Below the pieces are notes generated by a model, which saw only the letters and a list, made by a program, of their open reading frames with translations, was not told the origin of the DNA and did not search any database. Below, in pieces: positions 45,208-53,993 of a DNA stretch of 64,000 nt. Within the stretch, counting starts at the first letter, position 1. Each line of letters opens with the position of its first letter. A program made the position numbers and the translations under genes. Source of the stretch: Maribacter cobaltidurans (GTDB lineage Bacteria; Bacteroidota; Bacteroidia; Flavobacteriales; Flavobacteriaceae); contig NZ_CP022957.1 of the NCBI RefSeq assembly GCF_002269385.1, positions 1,669,001 through 1,733,000 on the forward strand, written 5' to 3'.

Positions 45208-45570
45208 ATGAGAGATTTTAGAAAGCTTGATATTTGGAATAACGCGATTGATATCGTTAAACAAATATATAAGTTATGTGATTACCTGCCGACGGAAGAA
45301 AAATTTGGACTCCGCAGTCAAATTACCCGTGCAGCAATCTCAGTCCCCTCAAATATAGCCGAAGGTTGTAGTAGAAATAGTGAAATTGAATTCAAAAGAT
45401 TTTTAGAAATCGCCCTAGGTTCACTCTTTGAAGTGCAAACCCAGTTGATATTAATCGTAGAACTTGAATATATTAATGCAATAAACACAAAAGAAGTCTT
45501 TGAACTCATGGAGAAGGAAGCTAAAATGATTAATTCACTTGCAAAAAGAATTAAAGAAACCAATAGCTAA
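45208..45570 (+). CDS. IVP/S23-type four-helix-bundle protein, copy 1
   Basis: A 120-residue protein of the 23S-rRNA-intervening-sequence family (MRDFRKLDIWNNAIDIV, RSQITRAAISVPSNIAEGCSRNS, ALGSLFEVQTQLIL). These helical bundles occur widely as free-standing genes in Bacteroidota without a proven function. It interrupts the haem cluster between hemCD and hemE. The 9-bp sequence CCAATAGCT occurs at both edges (45163-45171, 45560-45568). Confidence 0.85.
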   Translation: MRDFRKLDIWNNAIDIVKQIYKLCDYLPTEEKFGLRSQITRAAISVPSNIAEGCSRNSEIEFKRFLEIALGSLFEVQTQLILIVELEYINAINTKEVFELMEKEAKMINSLAKRIKETNS

Positions 45571-45594
45571 TAGCAAAAAGCCAACAGCAATAAT

Positions 45595-46617
45595 ATGATA
45601 AAAAACGATTTATTCCTTAGGGCCCTAAAAGGTGAAACAGTAGAGAGACCTCCGGTTTGGATGATGCGCCAGGCAGGTAGATACCTTCCGGAATTCATGG
45701 AAATCAAGGAGAAATACGACTTTTTTACCCGATGTCAAACCCCAGAACTAGCTTCGGAAATAACAGTACAGCCCATCCGAAGGTTTGGTATGGATGCCGC
45801 CATTCTCTTTAGCGATATCTTGGTGATTCCACAGGCAATGAACATTGAGGTTCAAATGAAACCTAATTTTGGACCTTATCTACCAAATCCCATAAGAAGC
45901 CAAAAGGACGTTGATGAAGTTATCGTTCCTGATGTAGCAGAGGCATTGGATTATGTGATGCAGGCCATTACCGCTACCAAAGAGAAATTAAATGATGAAG
46001 TGCCCTTGATAGGTTTTGCGGGATCTCCATGGACCATTCTTTGCTATTGTGTACAAGGACAAGGCAGTAAGACTTTTGACAAAGCCAAGGAATTCTGTTT
46101 TACACAACCAGTGGCAGCCCATGAATTGTTGCAAAAAATCACGGATACCACCATTGCCTATTTGAAAGCTAAAGTAAAGGCCGGCGTCAACGCCGTACAG
46201 GTATTCGATTCTTGGGGAGGGATGTTGTCACCTATGGATTATCAAGAGTTTTCATGGCAATATATACAACAAATCGTTGACGCCCTTAAGGAAGATGCCC
46301 CAGTAATCGTCTTTGGTAAAGGATGCTGGTTTGCGCTCAAGGAAATGTCCCAATCAGGGGCCTCGGCCCTTGGTGTGGATTGGACCTGTTCTGCCCAAAA
46401 TGCACGCTATCTCACCGGTGGCAATATTACGCTTCAAGGTAATTTTGATCCGGCCAGGTTATTGTCTCCTCCATCGGAAATCAAGAAAATGGTCACTCAA
46501 ATGATCCACGAATTTGGAAAGGACAGATATGTGGTGAATTTGGGCCATGGAATTCTTCCCAACGTTCCCGTTGAGAATGCCAAGGCCTTTATTGATGCCG
46601 TTAAGGAGTTTAGGTAA
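45595..46617 (+). CDS. hemE: Uroporphyrinogen decarboxylase
   Basis: A 340-residue enzyme that decarboxylates uroporphyrinogen III to coproporphyrinogen III. The signature [25 protein letters not shown] contains the substrate-binding arginines; other family blocks are [44 protein letters not shown] and [17 protein letters not shown]. It is the third haem gene in the cluster. Confidence 0.95.
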   Translation: MIKNDLFLRALKGETVERPPVWMMRQAGRYLPEFMEIKEKYDFFTRCQTPELASEITVQPIRRFGMDAAILFSDILVIPQAMNIEVQMKPNFGPYLPNPIRSQKDVDEVIVPDVAEALDYVMQAITATKEKLNDEVPLIGFAGSPWTILCYCVQGQGSKTFDKAKEFCFTQPVAAHELLQKITDTTIAYLKAKVKAGVNAVQVFDSWGGMLSPMDYQEFSWQYIQQIVDALKEDAPVIVFGKGCWFALKEMSQSGASALGVDWTCSAQNARYLTGGNITLQGNFDPARLLSPPSEIKKMVTQMIHEFGKDRYVVNLGHGILPNVPVENAKAFIDAVKEFR

Positions 46618-46693
46618 GCCCTATGGAATTAATATTTCCTTAAAACGTGCAATTTACCTTTCCAGAGGTATCAAGACTTCGTATTTTTAGGGA

Positions 46694-47236
46694 ATGATTT
46701 CCATATCGAACGGTACTTTTGAAATAACGCCCATTCATGAAAAATACGCATGGAGAATCTGCGATTTTGTAACCGTAAATACCTCTAGATTAAAGACCTA
46801 TTTCCCACGGACCTTGACCGAAAACCTAACTCCGGACCTATCCCAACTCTTTGTAGATAGAAAGATCAAGGACTTTAAAAGTAAAAACGAGTTTTTATTC
46901 GTCATAAAGAACACTATAGACAGAACGGTTGCGGGATTGTTGTTTGTAAAAAATCTGGATTACACCAAGAAAGAGGCAGAGCTTGCTTACTGTATTGGGT
47001 ACCAGCATGAAGGAATTGGCATAACTACCATGGCGGTGAAGGAAATAACCAATTGGTCTTTTAAGGAATTGGACTTAAAAACATTACGGATTATTGTACA
47101 TAGGACAAATCCAGCGAGTATCCGTATTGCGGAGAAATGTGGATATGTCTGGAAGGAGACTTTGCCTAAGGAACACCAGCCTCCGGAAATGGCACCTATG
47201 GATATGGAACTCTATATTAAAACCAATGAAGGATAA
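46694..47236 (+). CDS. GNAT-family N-acetyltransferase (RimJ/RimL-like)
   Basis: A 180-residue acetyl-CoA-dependent acetyltransferase with the RimL-type end pattern (CIGYQHEGIGITTMAVKEITNWSF, LRIIVHRTNPASIRIAEKCGY). Such enzymes acetylate N-terminal amines of ribosomal proteins or small molecules. Its last 11 bases overlap the hemF start, so it is embedded in the haem transcript, but a haem role is not implied by its family. Confidence 0.85.
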   Translation: MISISNGTFEITPIHEKYAWRICDFVTVNTSRLKTYFPRTLTENLTPDLSQLFVDRKIKDFKSKNEFLFVIKNTIDRTVAGLLFVKNLDYTKKEAELAYCIGYQHEGIGITTMAVKEITNWSFKELDLKTLRIIVHRTNPASIRIAEKCGYVWKETLPKEHQPPEMAPMDMELYIKTNEG

Positions 47237-48128
47237 ATTCTACAAGTACATACATACACTTCAGGATTCTATCACCAAAAAACTTGAATCCATTGACGGC
47301 AAGGCAAAATTTCAAGAAGATCTTTGGGAACGTCCCGAAGGAGGAGGCGGACGAACACGGGTCATTGAAAATGGGGATGTCTTCGAAAAAGGGGGCGTAA
47401 ATATTTCGGGAGTACACGGAGCTTTGCCCGAAAGTATGCAGGCTTATTTTGGGGTAAAAGATGCTGATTTTTTTGCGTGCGGACTAAGTTTGGTCCTACA
47501 TCCAAAAAACCCTATGGTGCCCACCGTACATGCTAATTGGCGCTATTTTGAAATGTATGATAACGATGGAAACATCGTGGATCAGTGGTTTGGTGGAGGG
47601 CAGGATTTGACTCCGTATTATTTATTCGAGGAAGACGCCAAGCACTTTCATGAAATTTGCAAAGGAGCATGTGAAAAACACGACCCCAGTTTTTATCCCA
47701 CCTATAAAAAACGCTGTGATGAGTATTTTTGGAATACCCATCGGAACGAGGCTAGAGGCGTTGGTGGTCTATTTTTCGATTATTGCAAGGCAACGAATAA
47801 AATGTCCATGGAAGACTGGTACAACTTCGTTACCGAGATAGGAAACAGTTTCTTGGATTGTTATATACCGATTGTTACAAAACGTAAGGGCCTCGCCTAC
47901 ACCAAAGAACAAAGGGACTGGCAGGAAATCAGAAGGGGCAGGTATGTGGAATTCAATCTGGTTCATGATAAGGGCACGCTTTTCGGTTTAAAAACCAACG
48001 GTCGTATTGAAAGTATCTTGATGAGCCTTCCGCCCCATGTCCAATGGCGATATGACCATCATCCAAAAGCAGGTAGTGCCGAAGAAAAACTGATCAACGT
48101 ACTGCAAGAACCAAAAGACTGGGTTTAG
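47226..48128 (+). CDS. hemF: Oxygen-dependent coproporphyrinogen III oxidase
   Basis: A 300-residue enzyme that uses O2 to convert coproporphyrinogen III to protoporphyrinogen IX. I start it at ATG 47226 (MKDKFYKYIHTLQDSI); the open frame extends upstream inside the GNAT gene but that part is not HemF-like. Motifs are WERPEGGGGRTRVIENGDVFEKGG, HANWRYFEM, WFGGGQDLTPYY and LFFDYC. Use of the aerobic enzyme suits an aerobic marine bacterium. Confidence 0.93.
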   Translation: MKDKFYKYIHTLQDSITKKLESIDGKAKFQEDLWERPEGGGGRTRVIENGDVFEKGGVNISGVHGALPESMQAYFGVKDADFFACGLSLVLHPKNPMVPTVHANWRYFEMYDNDGNIVDQWFGGGQDLTPYYLFEEDAKHFHEICKGACEKHDPSFYPTYKKRCDEYFWNTHRNEARGVGGLFFDYCKATNKMSMEDWYNFVTEIGNSFLDCYIPIVTKRKGLAYTKEQRDWQEIRRGRYVEFNLVHDKGTLFGLKTNGRIESILMSLPPHVQWRYDHHPKAGSAEEKLINVLQEPKDWV

Positions 48129-48131
48129 ACT

Positions 48132-48926
48132 ATGAAACAAAAAATATATCAAATCGATGCTTTTACGAACAAGCTCTTTGGTGGTAACCCTGCAGCCGTA
48201 TGTATACTGGAAACCTGGTTGCCCGATGATACCATGCAAAAAATAGCGGCGGAAAATAATTTGGCAGAAACCGCTTTTGCCGTCCCTCGTGGCAATGATT
48301 ATGAACTACGCTGGTTTACACCAGAGGTAGAGGTCGACCTGTGTGGACATGCTACCTTGGCCACAGCCTATGTTATCTTTAATTATTACGATTACAAAGA
48401 ACATACCATTAGGTTTATTTCGCCCAGAAGCGGTGAACTCCTGGTAAAAAAGAATGAAACCGGACAAATGACCATGGATTTTCCAACGGACGACCTAGTT
48501 CCAGTTGAAAGTTTAAACGAAATCAACCAAGCTATCGGCAAACAACCATTAGAAACCTATAAGGGCAAAACAGATTACTTGTTGATTTACGAAAACCAGC
48601 AAGATATTGAAAATATTAGGCCGAATTTTCACTTATTGGACCAGTTGGATTGCAGGGGAGTCATCGTTTCGGCTAAAGGAGATACTGTCGATTTTGTGTC
48701 CCGTTTCTTTGCTCCACAATGTGGTATTCCAGAAGATCCCGTAACAGGTTCGGCACATACGACCCTTACTCCCTATTGGTCTAAAAAATTGAACAAAACT
48801 GTTATGAGTGCCAAGCAGCTATCGGCAAGAGGTGGTGACCTTACCTGTGAATATTTGGGAAACAGGGTGAAAATTTCGGGAAGCGCAGTTTGCTATCTTG
48901 AAGGTGAAATCGATATTTATCACTAA
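48132..48926 (+). CDS. PhzF-family isomerase
   Basis: A 264-residue protein of the PhzF/diaminopimelate-epimerase-like fold: YQIDAFTNKLFGGNPAAVC, the catalytic-glutamate region NNLAETAFAVP, CGHATLATAYVIF and FFAPQCGIPEDPVTGSAHTTL. In phenazine synthesis PhzF isomerises dihydrohydroxyanthranilate; most homologues, including this lone one, have unknown substrates. It starts 3 nt after hemF and is co-transcribed with it. Confidence 0.87.
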   Translation: MKQKIYQIDAFTNKLFGGNPAAVCILETWLPDDTMQKIAAENNLAETAFAVPRGNDYELRWFTPEVEVDLCGHATLATAYVIFNYYDYKEHTIRFISPRSGELLVKKNETGQMTMDFPTDDLVPVESLNEINQAIGKQPLETYKGKTDYLLIYENQQDIENIRPNFHLLDQLDCRGVIVSAKGDTVDFVSRFFAPQCGIPEDPVTGSAHTTLTPYWSKKLNKTVMSAKQLSARGGDLTCEYLGNRVKISGSAVCYLEGEIDIYH

Positions 48927-48955
48927 GTATTAAGTTATAAGAAAAAAGTCAGAAA

Positions 48956-49318
48956 GTGGTTGACTACAAAAATTATGTCGTTTGGCAACGTTCACATCAA
49001 TTGGTTCTGGATGTTTATTCAGCCACTGAAAAGTTTCCAAAATCTGAGCAATTTGGAATTGCATCCCAACTAAATAGAGCAGTGCTATCCATTCCCACTA
49101 ATATTGCCGAAGGCTCTGGCAGGGAAACTCAAAAAGAACTAGTTAGGTTTTTATATATTGCTTCAGGTTCGGCACACGAAGCAGATTACCTCCTATTAGT
49201 TTCCAAGGATCTTAACTTTCTTGATGAAACAATAGCTTTACCCCTAATTAATGAATTGGACGAAATAAAGAAAATGCTAGCTTCACTTATTAGAACTATA
49301 AAAAAATCCATTACTTAG
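48956..49318 (+). CDS. IVP/S23-type four-helix-bundle protein, copy 2
   Basis: A 120-residue second member of the same family as the gene at 45208-45570, sharing the pattern SQLNRAVLSIPTNIAEGSGRET and IASGSAHEADYLLLV. It begins at GTG. It is clearly diverged from copy 1, so the two are separate acquisitions rather than a recent duplication. It sits between the PhzF gene and hemB, a second interruption of the haem cluster. Confidence 0.85.
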   Translation: MVDYKNYVVWQRSHQLVLDVYSATEKFPKSEQFGIASQLNRAVLSIPTNIAEGSGRETQKELVRFLYIASGSAHEADYLLLVSKDLNFLDETIALPLINELDEIKKMLASLIRTIKKSIT

Positions 49319-49345
49319 AACTTAAAACTTTTAACTCAAAACTAT

Positions 49346-50338
49346 ATGTACCCACTCATAAGAAACAGAAGATTACGCGCATCAGAATCCATTCGAAGAT
49401 TGGTTAGGGAAACTATCATAAGTCCGGATGATTTTTTAGTACCCCTTTTCGTCGTAGAAGGTAAAGGAATAAAGGAAGAGATTGCCTCCATGCCCAATTA
49501 CTTTCGATTGAGTTTGGACAATTTGGAAAAAGAGGTCAAGGAACTTTGGAGTATGGGACTTTCCTCCGTGCTGTTGTTCGTGAAAGTCCCTGACAATCTA
49601 AAAGACAATGCAGGGGCCGAAGCAGTAAATGACAACGGGCTAATGCAATTGGCCATTAAAACGGTCAAGAATGCCTGTCCGCAGATGTTGGTCATGACCG
49701 ATGTCGCCCTTGATCCCTATTCGTCATACGGGCATGATGGCATTGTGGCCGATGGACAAATCCTAAATGACGAAACCGTAGAAATTCTTTCTGAAATGAG
49801 CGTTTCGCATGCCAAGGCCGGTGCCGATTTTGTTGCTCCTAGTGATATGATGGACGGCAGAATCCTAAGCATTCGCGAAGCTTTGGAAGATGAAGGTTAT
49901 AGTAACACTGGAATCATGAGCTATGGTGCCAAATACGCCAGTGCATTTTATGGTCCGTTTCGAGATGCGCTGGATTCTGCGCCCGTGGATATTAAGAACG
50001 TTCCCAAGGACAAAAAGACCTATCAGATGGATTATGCCAATCGGTATGAAGCTATCAGGGAAACCCAAATGGACATTGACGAAGGTGCCGATATCGTCAT
50101 GGTAAAACCCGGACTTTGTTATTTGGATATTGTCCGTGAAATTAGGAACGAAGTGGACGTGCCTGTGGCCGTGTACCAGGTCTCTGGCGAATACGCCATG
50201 GTAAAAGCTGCTGCCGAAAAAGGCTGGCTGGACCATGATGCCGTGATGATGGAACAATTGACCGCAATCAAACGTGCCGGGGCCAACATCATCGCTTCTT
50301 ATTTCGCTAAAGATGTTGTCAAACTGCTTAATACCTAA
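49346..50338 (+). CDS. hemB: Porphobilinogen synthase (delta-aminolevulinic acid dehydratase)
   Basis: A 330-residue enzyme that condenses two aminolevulinates to porphobilinogen. The active-site lysines lie in SYGAKYASAFYGPFR and VMVKPGLCYLDI. The metal region reads VALDPYSSYGHDG, with aspartate rather than the cysteines of zinc-dependent HemB, so a Mg2+-type enzyme is expected. It is the last haem gene of the cluster. Confidence 0.94.
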   Translation: MYPLIRNRRLRASESIRRLVRETIISPDDFLVPLFVVEGKGIKEEIASMPNYFRLSLDNLEKEVKELWSMGLSSVLLFVKVPDNLKDNAGAEAVNDNGLMQLAIKTVKNACPQMLVMTDVALDPYSSYGHDGIVADGQILNDETVEILSEMSVSHAKAGADFVAPSDMMDGRILSIREALEDEGYSNTGIMSYGAKYASAFYGPFRDALDSAPVDIKNVPKDKKTYQMDYANRYEAIRETQMDIDEGADIVMVKPGLCYLDIVREIRNEVDVPVAVYQVSGEYAMVKAAAEKGWLDHDAVMMEQLTAIKRAGANIIASYFAKDVVKLLNT

Positions 50339-50420
50339 AATTACTCCGCCCATAACATCCGCATACAATGTAACATTCCACCAAAGGCATTATCTTTAGA
50401 GGGAACCAAACCTCCCTTTT

Positions 50421-52001
50421 ATGAAAAATGTCCTTTTCTACGCTTCCCTGTCCTGTTTTGTGATACTGGGTGCCTGTAATCATCAGACCCAAGAGCAAGT
50501 TACTCCTGGCCCTACTGAAAAAACACAGCGGTTCTCCAGCAATTATTTCCCCCAAAAATTTGAAAACGATCAGCGGACAAGCAAAATTACTGGGGCACAG
50601 GATAAAATCCAGGGGATTTTTGAAGCCAATGCAAAAGCCAGACATATTCCGGGCATCAGCTACGGCATTGTGGTGAACGACTCACTGGTACTTACCGGAA
50701 GTTATGGTGTTATTGACCTTGAAACACAAATCGAAGCCAGCCCCACGAAAGCCTTCCGGATTGCGAGCATGACCAAAAGTTTTACGGCCATGGCCATTTT
50801 AAAATTGCGGGACGAAGGCAAGTTGGATTTGGACGACCCTGTATCAAATTACTTTCCGCAGTTGGACACCTTGATATACCTTACCCAAGATTCCCCGGCA
50901 ATTACCATAAAGAACCTTCTAACGATGACCGCAGGCTTTCCCGAGGACAACCCTTGGGGCGATCGCCATTTGAACGATCCTACGGAAATGTTGGAAAATA
51001 TGTTGGCCGAGGGACTTTCCCTCTCCAAAGTTCCTTCCTTTCAATTCGAATATAGCAATACGGGATATGGCATGTTGGGTCAGATTGTGGCAAAAGTCTC
51101 CGGAAATACCTTTCAGGAGTACATCACCCATAATATCCTAATTCCATTGGGTATGGAGCATACTTATTGGGAATATGAAAAAGTACCCGAGGACTTGTTA
51201 GTACACGGATACCGATATGAGGATGACACTTGGAAGCCCGAACCCATTTTGCACGATGGTGTCTTCGGTTCCATGGGCGGGCTGATTACCACGATTGCCG
51301 ATTTTTCAAAGTATGTGAGCTTTCACCTCTCCGCATGGCCACCCAGAAGCGAAAAAGACAATGGGCCTGTAAAACGAAGTACCCTCCGGGAAATGCATAC
51401 GCCACAATATCCTTACCTATCCACTTGGGCAACCGATTGGAACAGCGAGCCCTGTGCAAGGGTCTCCGGTTATGGGTATGGACTGGGAATATCGGAAGAT
51501 TGTAAAGGAATCATAAAGGTTTCCCATGGCGGGGCTCTGCCCGGTTATGGTAGTAACTATTCCTTTTTTCCCGAATATGGTATAGGAATTATGGCCTTTG
51601 GCAATTTAACCTATACCGGACCCTTGCCCTTGGATGAAATCTCTAAAATACTGTTTGAGGAACTGGAATTGCAGCCTAGAAAAAAGGTAGCTTCCCAAAT
51701 GCTTAAAAACAAGAAAGACCAATTGGTATCCGCTTTGAAAACATGGGAAACTGGGATGGACACCACCGTATTTGCGGATAATTTCTTTTTGGACCGTTCC
51801 TTGGAAAAGCGAACCCAACACATTTCCGATTTGAAACAAACTATAGGCGAAATCGATTCCATCGGGGAAATACGCCCCAGAAACCAATTACGGGGAGATT
51901 TTGAAATTTATGGCAAACATGGCACCATCTCTGTTTTCTTTACCTTAAATCCTGAAATTGATCCTAAAATCCAACAGTTGGAAATGAGAATTAAACCCTA
52001 G
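50421..52001 (+). CDS. Serine hydrolase lipoprotein (class C beta-lactamase-like)
   Basis: A 526-residue lipoprotein; the signal ends FVILGAC with Cys19 lipidated. The catalytic triad motifs are SMTK (Ser116-Lys119), YSN (Tyr211-Asn213) and KVSHGGALPGYG as the third box. These define the penicillin-binding/beta-lactamase class C superfamily, whose Bacteroidota members act as esterases or D-amino peptidases. The C-terminal 120 residues form an additional domain. The substrate is unknown. Confidence 0.87.
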   Translation: MKNVLFYASLSCFVILGACNHQTQEQVTPGPTEKTQRFSSNYFPQKFENDQRTSKITGAQDKIQGIFEANAKARHIPGISYGIVVNDSLVLTGSYGVIDLETQIEASPTKAFRIASMTKSFTAMAILKLRDEGKLDLDDPVSNYFPQLDTLIYLTQDSPAITIKNLLTMTAGFPEDNPWGDRHLNDPTEMLENMLAEGLSLSKVPSFQFEYSNTGYGMLGQIVAKVSGNTFQEYITHNILIPLGMEHTYWEYEKVPEDLLVHGYRYEDDTWKPEPILHDGVFGSMGGLITTIADFSKYVSFHLSAWPPRSEKDNGPVKRSTLREMHTPQYPYLSTWATDWNSEPCARVSGYGYGLGISEDCKGIIKVSHGGALPGYGSNYSFFPEYGIGIMAFGNLTYTGPLPLDEISKILFEELELQPRKKVASQMLKNKKDQLVSALKTWETGMDTTVFADNFFLDRSLEKRTQHISDLKQTIGEIDSIGEIRPRNQLRGDFEIYGKHGTISVFFTLNPEIDPKIQQLEMRIKP

Positions 52002-52031
52002 CCTGTTTTTAGGTCAATCCAGCTATTCCCA

Positions 52032-52250
52032 TCAATGCAATTCCTCACAGAAAAAGCCCCGTTGAGTCAGGAGTGTTGAAACAGCTGAGGGATTTGGCTT
52101 TAGCGTCTCTATGCGAAGAATATTATCGCAATCCTCCAAATCAAAGTTCCAGCGCCCATGATCGTTTATCAATTCATTTAAATAAGGGGCAAGATATTTC
52201 ACCTTACCCCTTTTTCTTACAGAAGTTTTAAAAACCAATACTGTTCTCAT
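52032..52250 (-). CDS. Small hypothetical protein after the DinB gene
   Basis: A 72-residue cytosolic protein. It starts 2 nt after the DinB stop on the same strand, so the pair is an operon. A strand-helix-strand pattern (MRTVLVFKTSV, YLAPYLNELIN, NILRIETLK, AVSTLLTQRGF) suggests a small ferredoxin-like fold resembling HMA proteins without metal-binding cysteines. Function unknown. Confidence 0.65.
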   Translation of the reverse strand: MRTVLVFKTSVRKRGKVKYLAPYLNELINDHGRWNFDLEDCDNILRIETLKPNPSAVSTLLTQRGFFCEELH

Positions 52251-52252
52251 AC

Positions 52253-52744
52253 TTAGCTTCTGTCATAAAACATAGGAGGTTCAATCCCTAAGGAACGTAG
52301 ATAAACATAACCTTGACCGCGATGATGCATTTCATTGTCAAGAAAATAAAATAGGGAAGATTGTACCGTTCCAGGGTATTGTCCAAAAGATACGATTTGC
52401 TTCTGAAAGTCCATTTCTTCCATTTGCGCCCATAGCTTGTTTAGTTGCTCCGTGGCACTGTCCCAAGCTTCCAGTAATTTCGCCTTGCTGTTGCCGTGGT
52501 CAAGATGTTCGTTCAATTGAGCCGTTTGCCCCGTTACAATTTCACGTAATCCCGGTTCCGCAATGCCCAAAAGTTCCAAAACCATATCAGCGAAGGGGCG
52601 CATCCCTCCTATACTATAATCGAACAATTTGTCTTCAGGAAAGGCCTCGATAGTCTTTCGGGTGAGTCTTCTGTGTCCTTGCCAATGTTCCAACAATTGA
52701 TCTGGCGTGATTACTTGGGATGTTTTTTCCTTAATGTTTTCCAT
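52253..52744 (-). CDS. DinB-family four-helix-bundle protein
   Basis: A 163-residue DinB/YfiT-like protein with the metal-binding histidines in HWQGHRRLTRKTI and LDNEMHHRGQGYVYLRSLG. DinB-fold proteins often act as thiol-dependent transferases. The gene is divergent from a WYL regulator, and two copies of a palindromic motif lie between them, so it is probably controlled by that regulator. Confidence 0.85.
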   Translation of the reverse strand: MENIKEKTSQVITPDQLLEHWQGHRRLTRKTIEAFPEDKLFDYSIGGMRPFADMVLELLGIAEPGLREIVTGQTAQLNEHLDHGNSKAKLLEAWDSATEQLNKLWAQMEEMDFQKQIVSFGQYPGTVQSSLFYFLDNEMHHRGQGYVYLRSLGIEPPMFYDRS

Positions 52745-52779
52745 AACTTTTGATATTTAATGATTTATAATTTCGAAAT

Positions 52780-52787
52780 CAAAGGTA
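52780..52787 (-). promoter_or_regulatory. -7 box of the DinB operon
   Basis: On the minus strand these bases read TACCTTTG, an exact TAnnTTTG match, 35 nt before the DinB start codon. Operator-like palindrome 1 begins 11 bp further upstream, a position where a bound protein would block or assist RNA polymerase. Confidence 0.55.
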
Positions 52788-52798
52788 TGGGGGCGGTG

Positions 52799-52814
52799 TG
52801 ACAACCCTTTGTCA
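52799..52814. promoter_or_regulatory. Operator-like palindrome 1 (TGACA-N6-TGTCA)
   Basis: TGACAACCCTTTGTCA is an inverted repeat in which TGACAA/TTGTCA match perfectly. It lies between the DinB promoter and the WYL-regulator promoter, and the same half-sites recur 49 bp away. Likely bound by the adjacent WYL-domain regulator (inference). Confidence 0.5.
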
Positions 52815-52847
52815 ATAGCCATTTGGAATGTATATTTTTTTTCCTCC

Positions 52848-52863
52848 TGACAAACAGCTGTCC
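52848..52863. promoter_or_regulatory. Operator-like palindrome 2 (TGACA-N6-TGTCC)
   Basis: TGACAAACAGCTGTCC repeats the half-site arrangement of palindrome 1 with one mismatch. Two sites of the same spacing within one divergent promoter region support a shared DNA-binding protein. Confidence 0.45.
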
Positions 52864-52919
52864 GTCCACCCGCCTACCTTTATAAAAAAAGAACAGCTAA
52901 AATGGACACAAAAGGGGTT

Positions 52920-52948
52920 TTTGACCTTAAATTCTTGTCCTATCTTTG
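52920..52948 (+). promoter_or_regulatory. Promoter that fixes the WYL-regulator start
   Basis: TTTG (52920-52923), a 17-nt spacer and TATCTTTG (52941-52948) match the Bacteroidota consensus. The transcript would begin near 52955, downstream of the first possible ATG at 52902. This argues that translation begins at ATG 52968. Confidence 0.65.
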
Positions 52949-52967
52949 GAAAACAGGTCGCTCTATT

Positions 52968-53927
52968 ATGGGATTGGATACCGTTAAACGTTTTGATAGG
53001 ATTGTAGCTATCTTGATACAGTTACAATCCAAGCGCATTGTTAAGGCACAAGAACTTGCCGACCGCTTTGAGGTCAGCCTTCGTACTATTTATCGTGATA
53101 TCCGCACTTTGGAAGCTTCTGGCGTACCCATTGCCAGTGAGGCCGGTGTGGGATATTCCATTATGGAGGGCTATCGCTTGCCCCCGGTCATGTTTACCCG
53201 TGAGGAAGCTGGCAGCTTTGTGGCAGCGGAGAAATTAATGCAACAGTTTACGGACAAGTCCTTGGGTTCTTACTATGAATCTGCCATGTATAAGTTGAAA
53301 TCCGTGTTGCGGGGAAGGGAAAAAGATTGGGTAGAAGCCCTTGAAGCACAAGTGACCATTTTTCCGGCGCAACAATTATTCAATGACAAAATACCCGATG
53401 CCCTTGAAATTCTTTTTGAAAGCATTGCGGAGAAAAAACAGGTGTTCTTAAAATATTCTTCGATGGAAGCTGAGGAACCTTCGGAAAGACACATTGAACC
53501 CATAGGGGTTTTCAACGAAAATTCCTATTGGTATGTAATGGGGTATTGCCATCTACGCGAGGACTACCGGCAATTTAGGACCGATAGGATTCTAAAAATC
53601 GCACGTACAGACCGCTCTTTTATGGTGAATCACAAAACGCTTGATGAACTGCGCCAAAAGGGCGAAACTACTGTAAAAACCAAAGTTCGGATTTTGGTAG
53701 ACAAAAAAGTAAGTAGGTACTTAAGTGGTAGTAAAAAGCATCACGGATTTATCTCTGAAACAAGTAAAGGAAACGAAGTAGAAATGACATTTATGGTAGA
53801 TAACATTGATAATTATTTTCCCCGATGGTATCTTTCCTTTGGCGATTATGCCCGAATTTTAGAACCCGAATCCTTAAAGAAAAGAGTAACCGAGATTTTA
53901 AACCAGACCTATAAGGGACTAAAATAA
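52968..53927 (+). CDS. WYL-domain helix-turn-helix regulator (YafY-like)
   Basis: A 319-residue regulator. The DeoR-like HTH is VAILIQLQSKRIVKAQELADRFEVSLRTIYRDIRTLEASGVP; the central WYL domain includes KKQVFLKYSS, HIEPIGVFNENSYWYVMGYC and YRQFRTDRI, and a WCX-type C-terminus follows. WYL domains sense nucleic acids or ligands. The frame is open from ATG 52902, but a promoter lies inside that extension, so I use 52968. It is divergent from the DinB operon, its probable target. Confidence 0.85.
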   Translation: MGLDTVKRFDRIVAILIQLQSKRIVKAQELADRFEVSLRTIYRDIRTLEASGVPIASEAGVGYSIMEGYRLPPVMFTREEAGSFVAAEKLMQQFTDKSLGSYYESAMYKLKSVLRGREKDWVEALEAQVTIFPAQQLFNDKIPDALEILFESIAEKKQVFLKYSSMEAEEPSERHIEPIGVFNENSYWYVMGYCHLREDYRQFRTDRILKIARTDRSFMVNHKTLDELRQKGETTVKTKVRILVDKKVSRYLSGSKKHHGFISETSKGNEVEMTFMVDNIDNYFPRWYLSFGDYARILEPESLKKRVTEILNQTYKGLK

Positions 53928-53993
53928 TGGTGTTCTAAAATAAACAGGAGAACTGATTGCCAAACCCTATATTTGAAAAACAATAGAAGCTAT

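Noticed and set aside
47094..47225. N-terminal extension of HemF
   Set aside because: The extension is a frame-shifted reading of the GNAT gene end; HemF similarity begins at MKDKFYKYIHT (47226).
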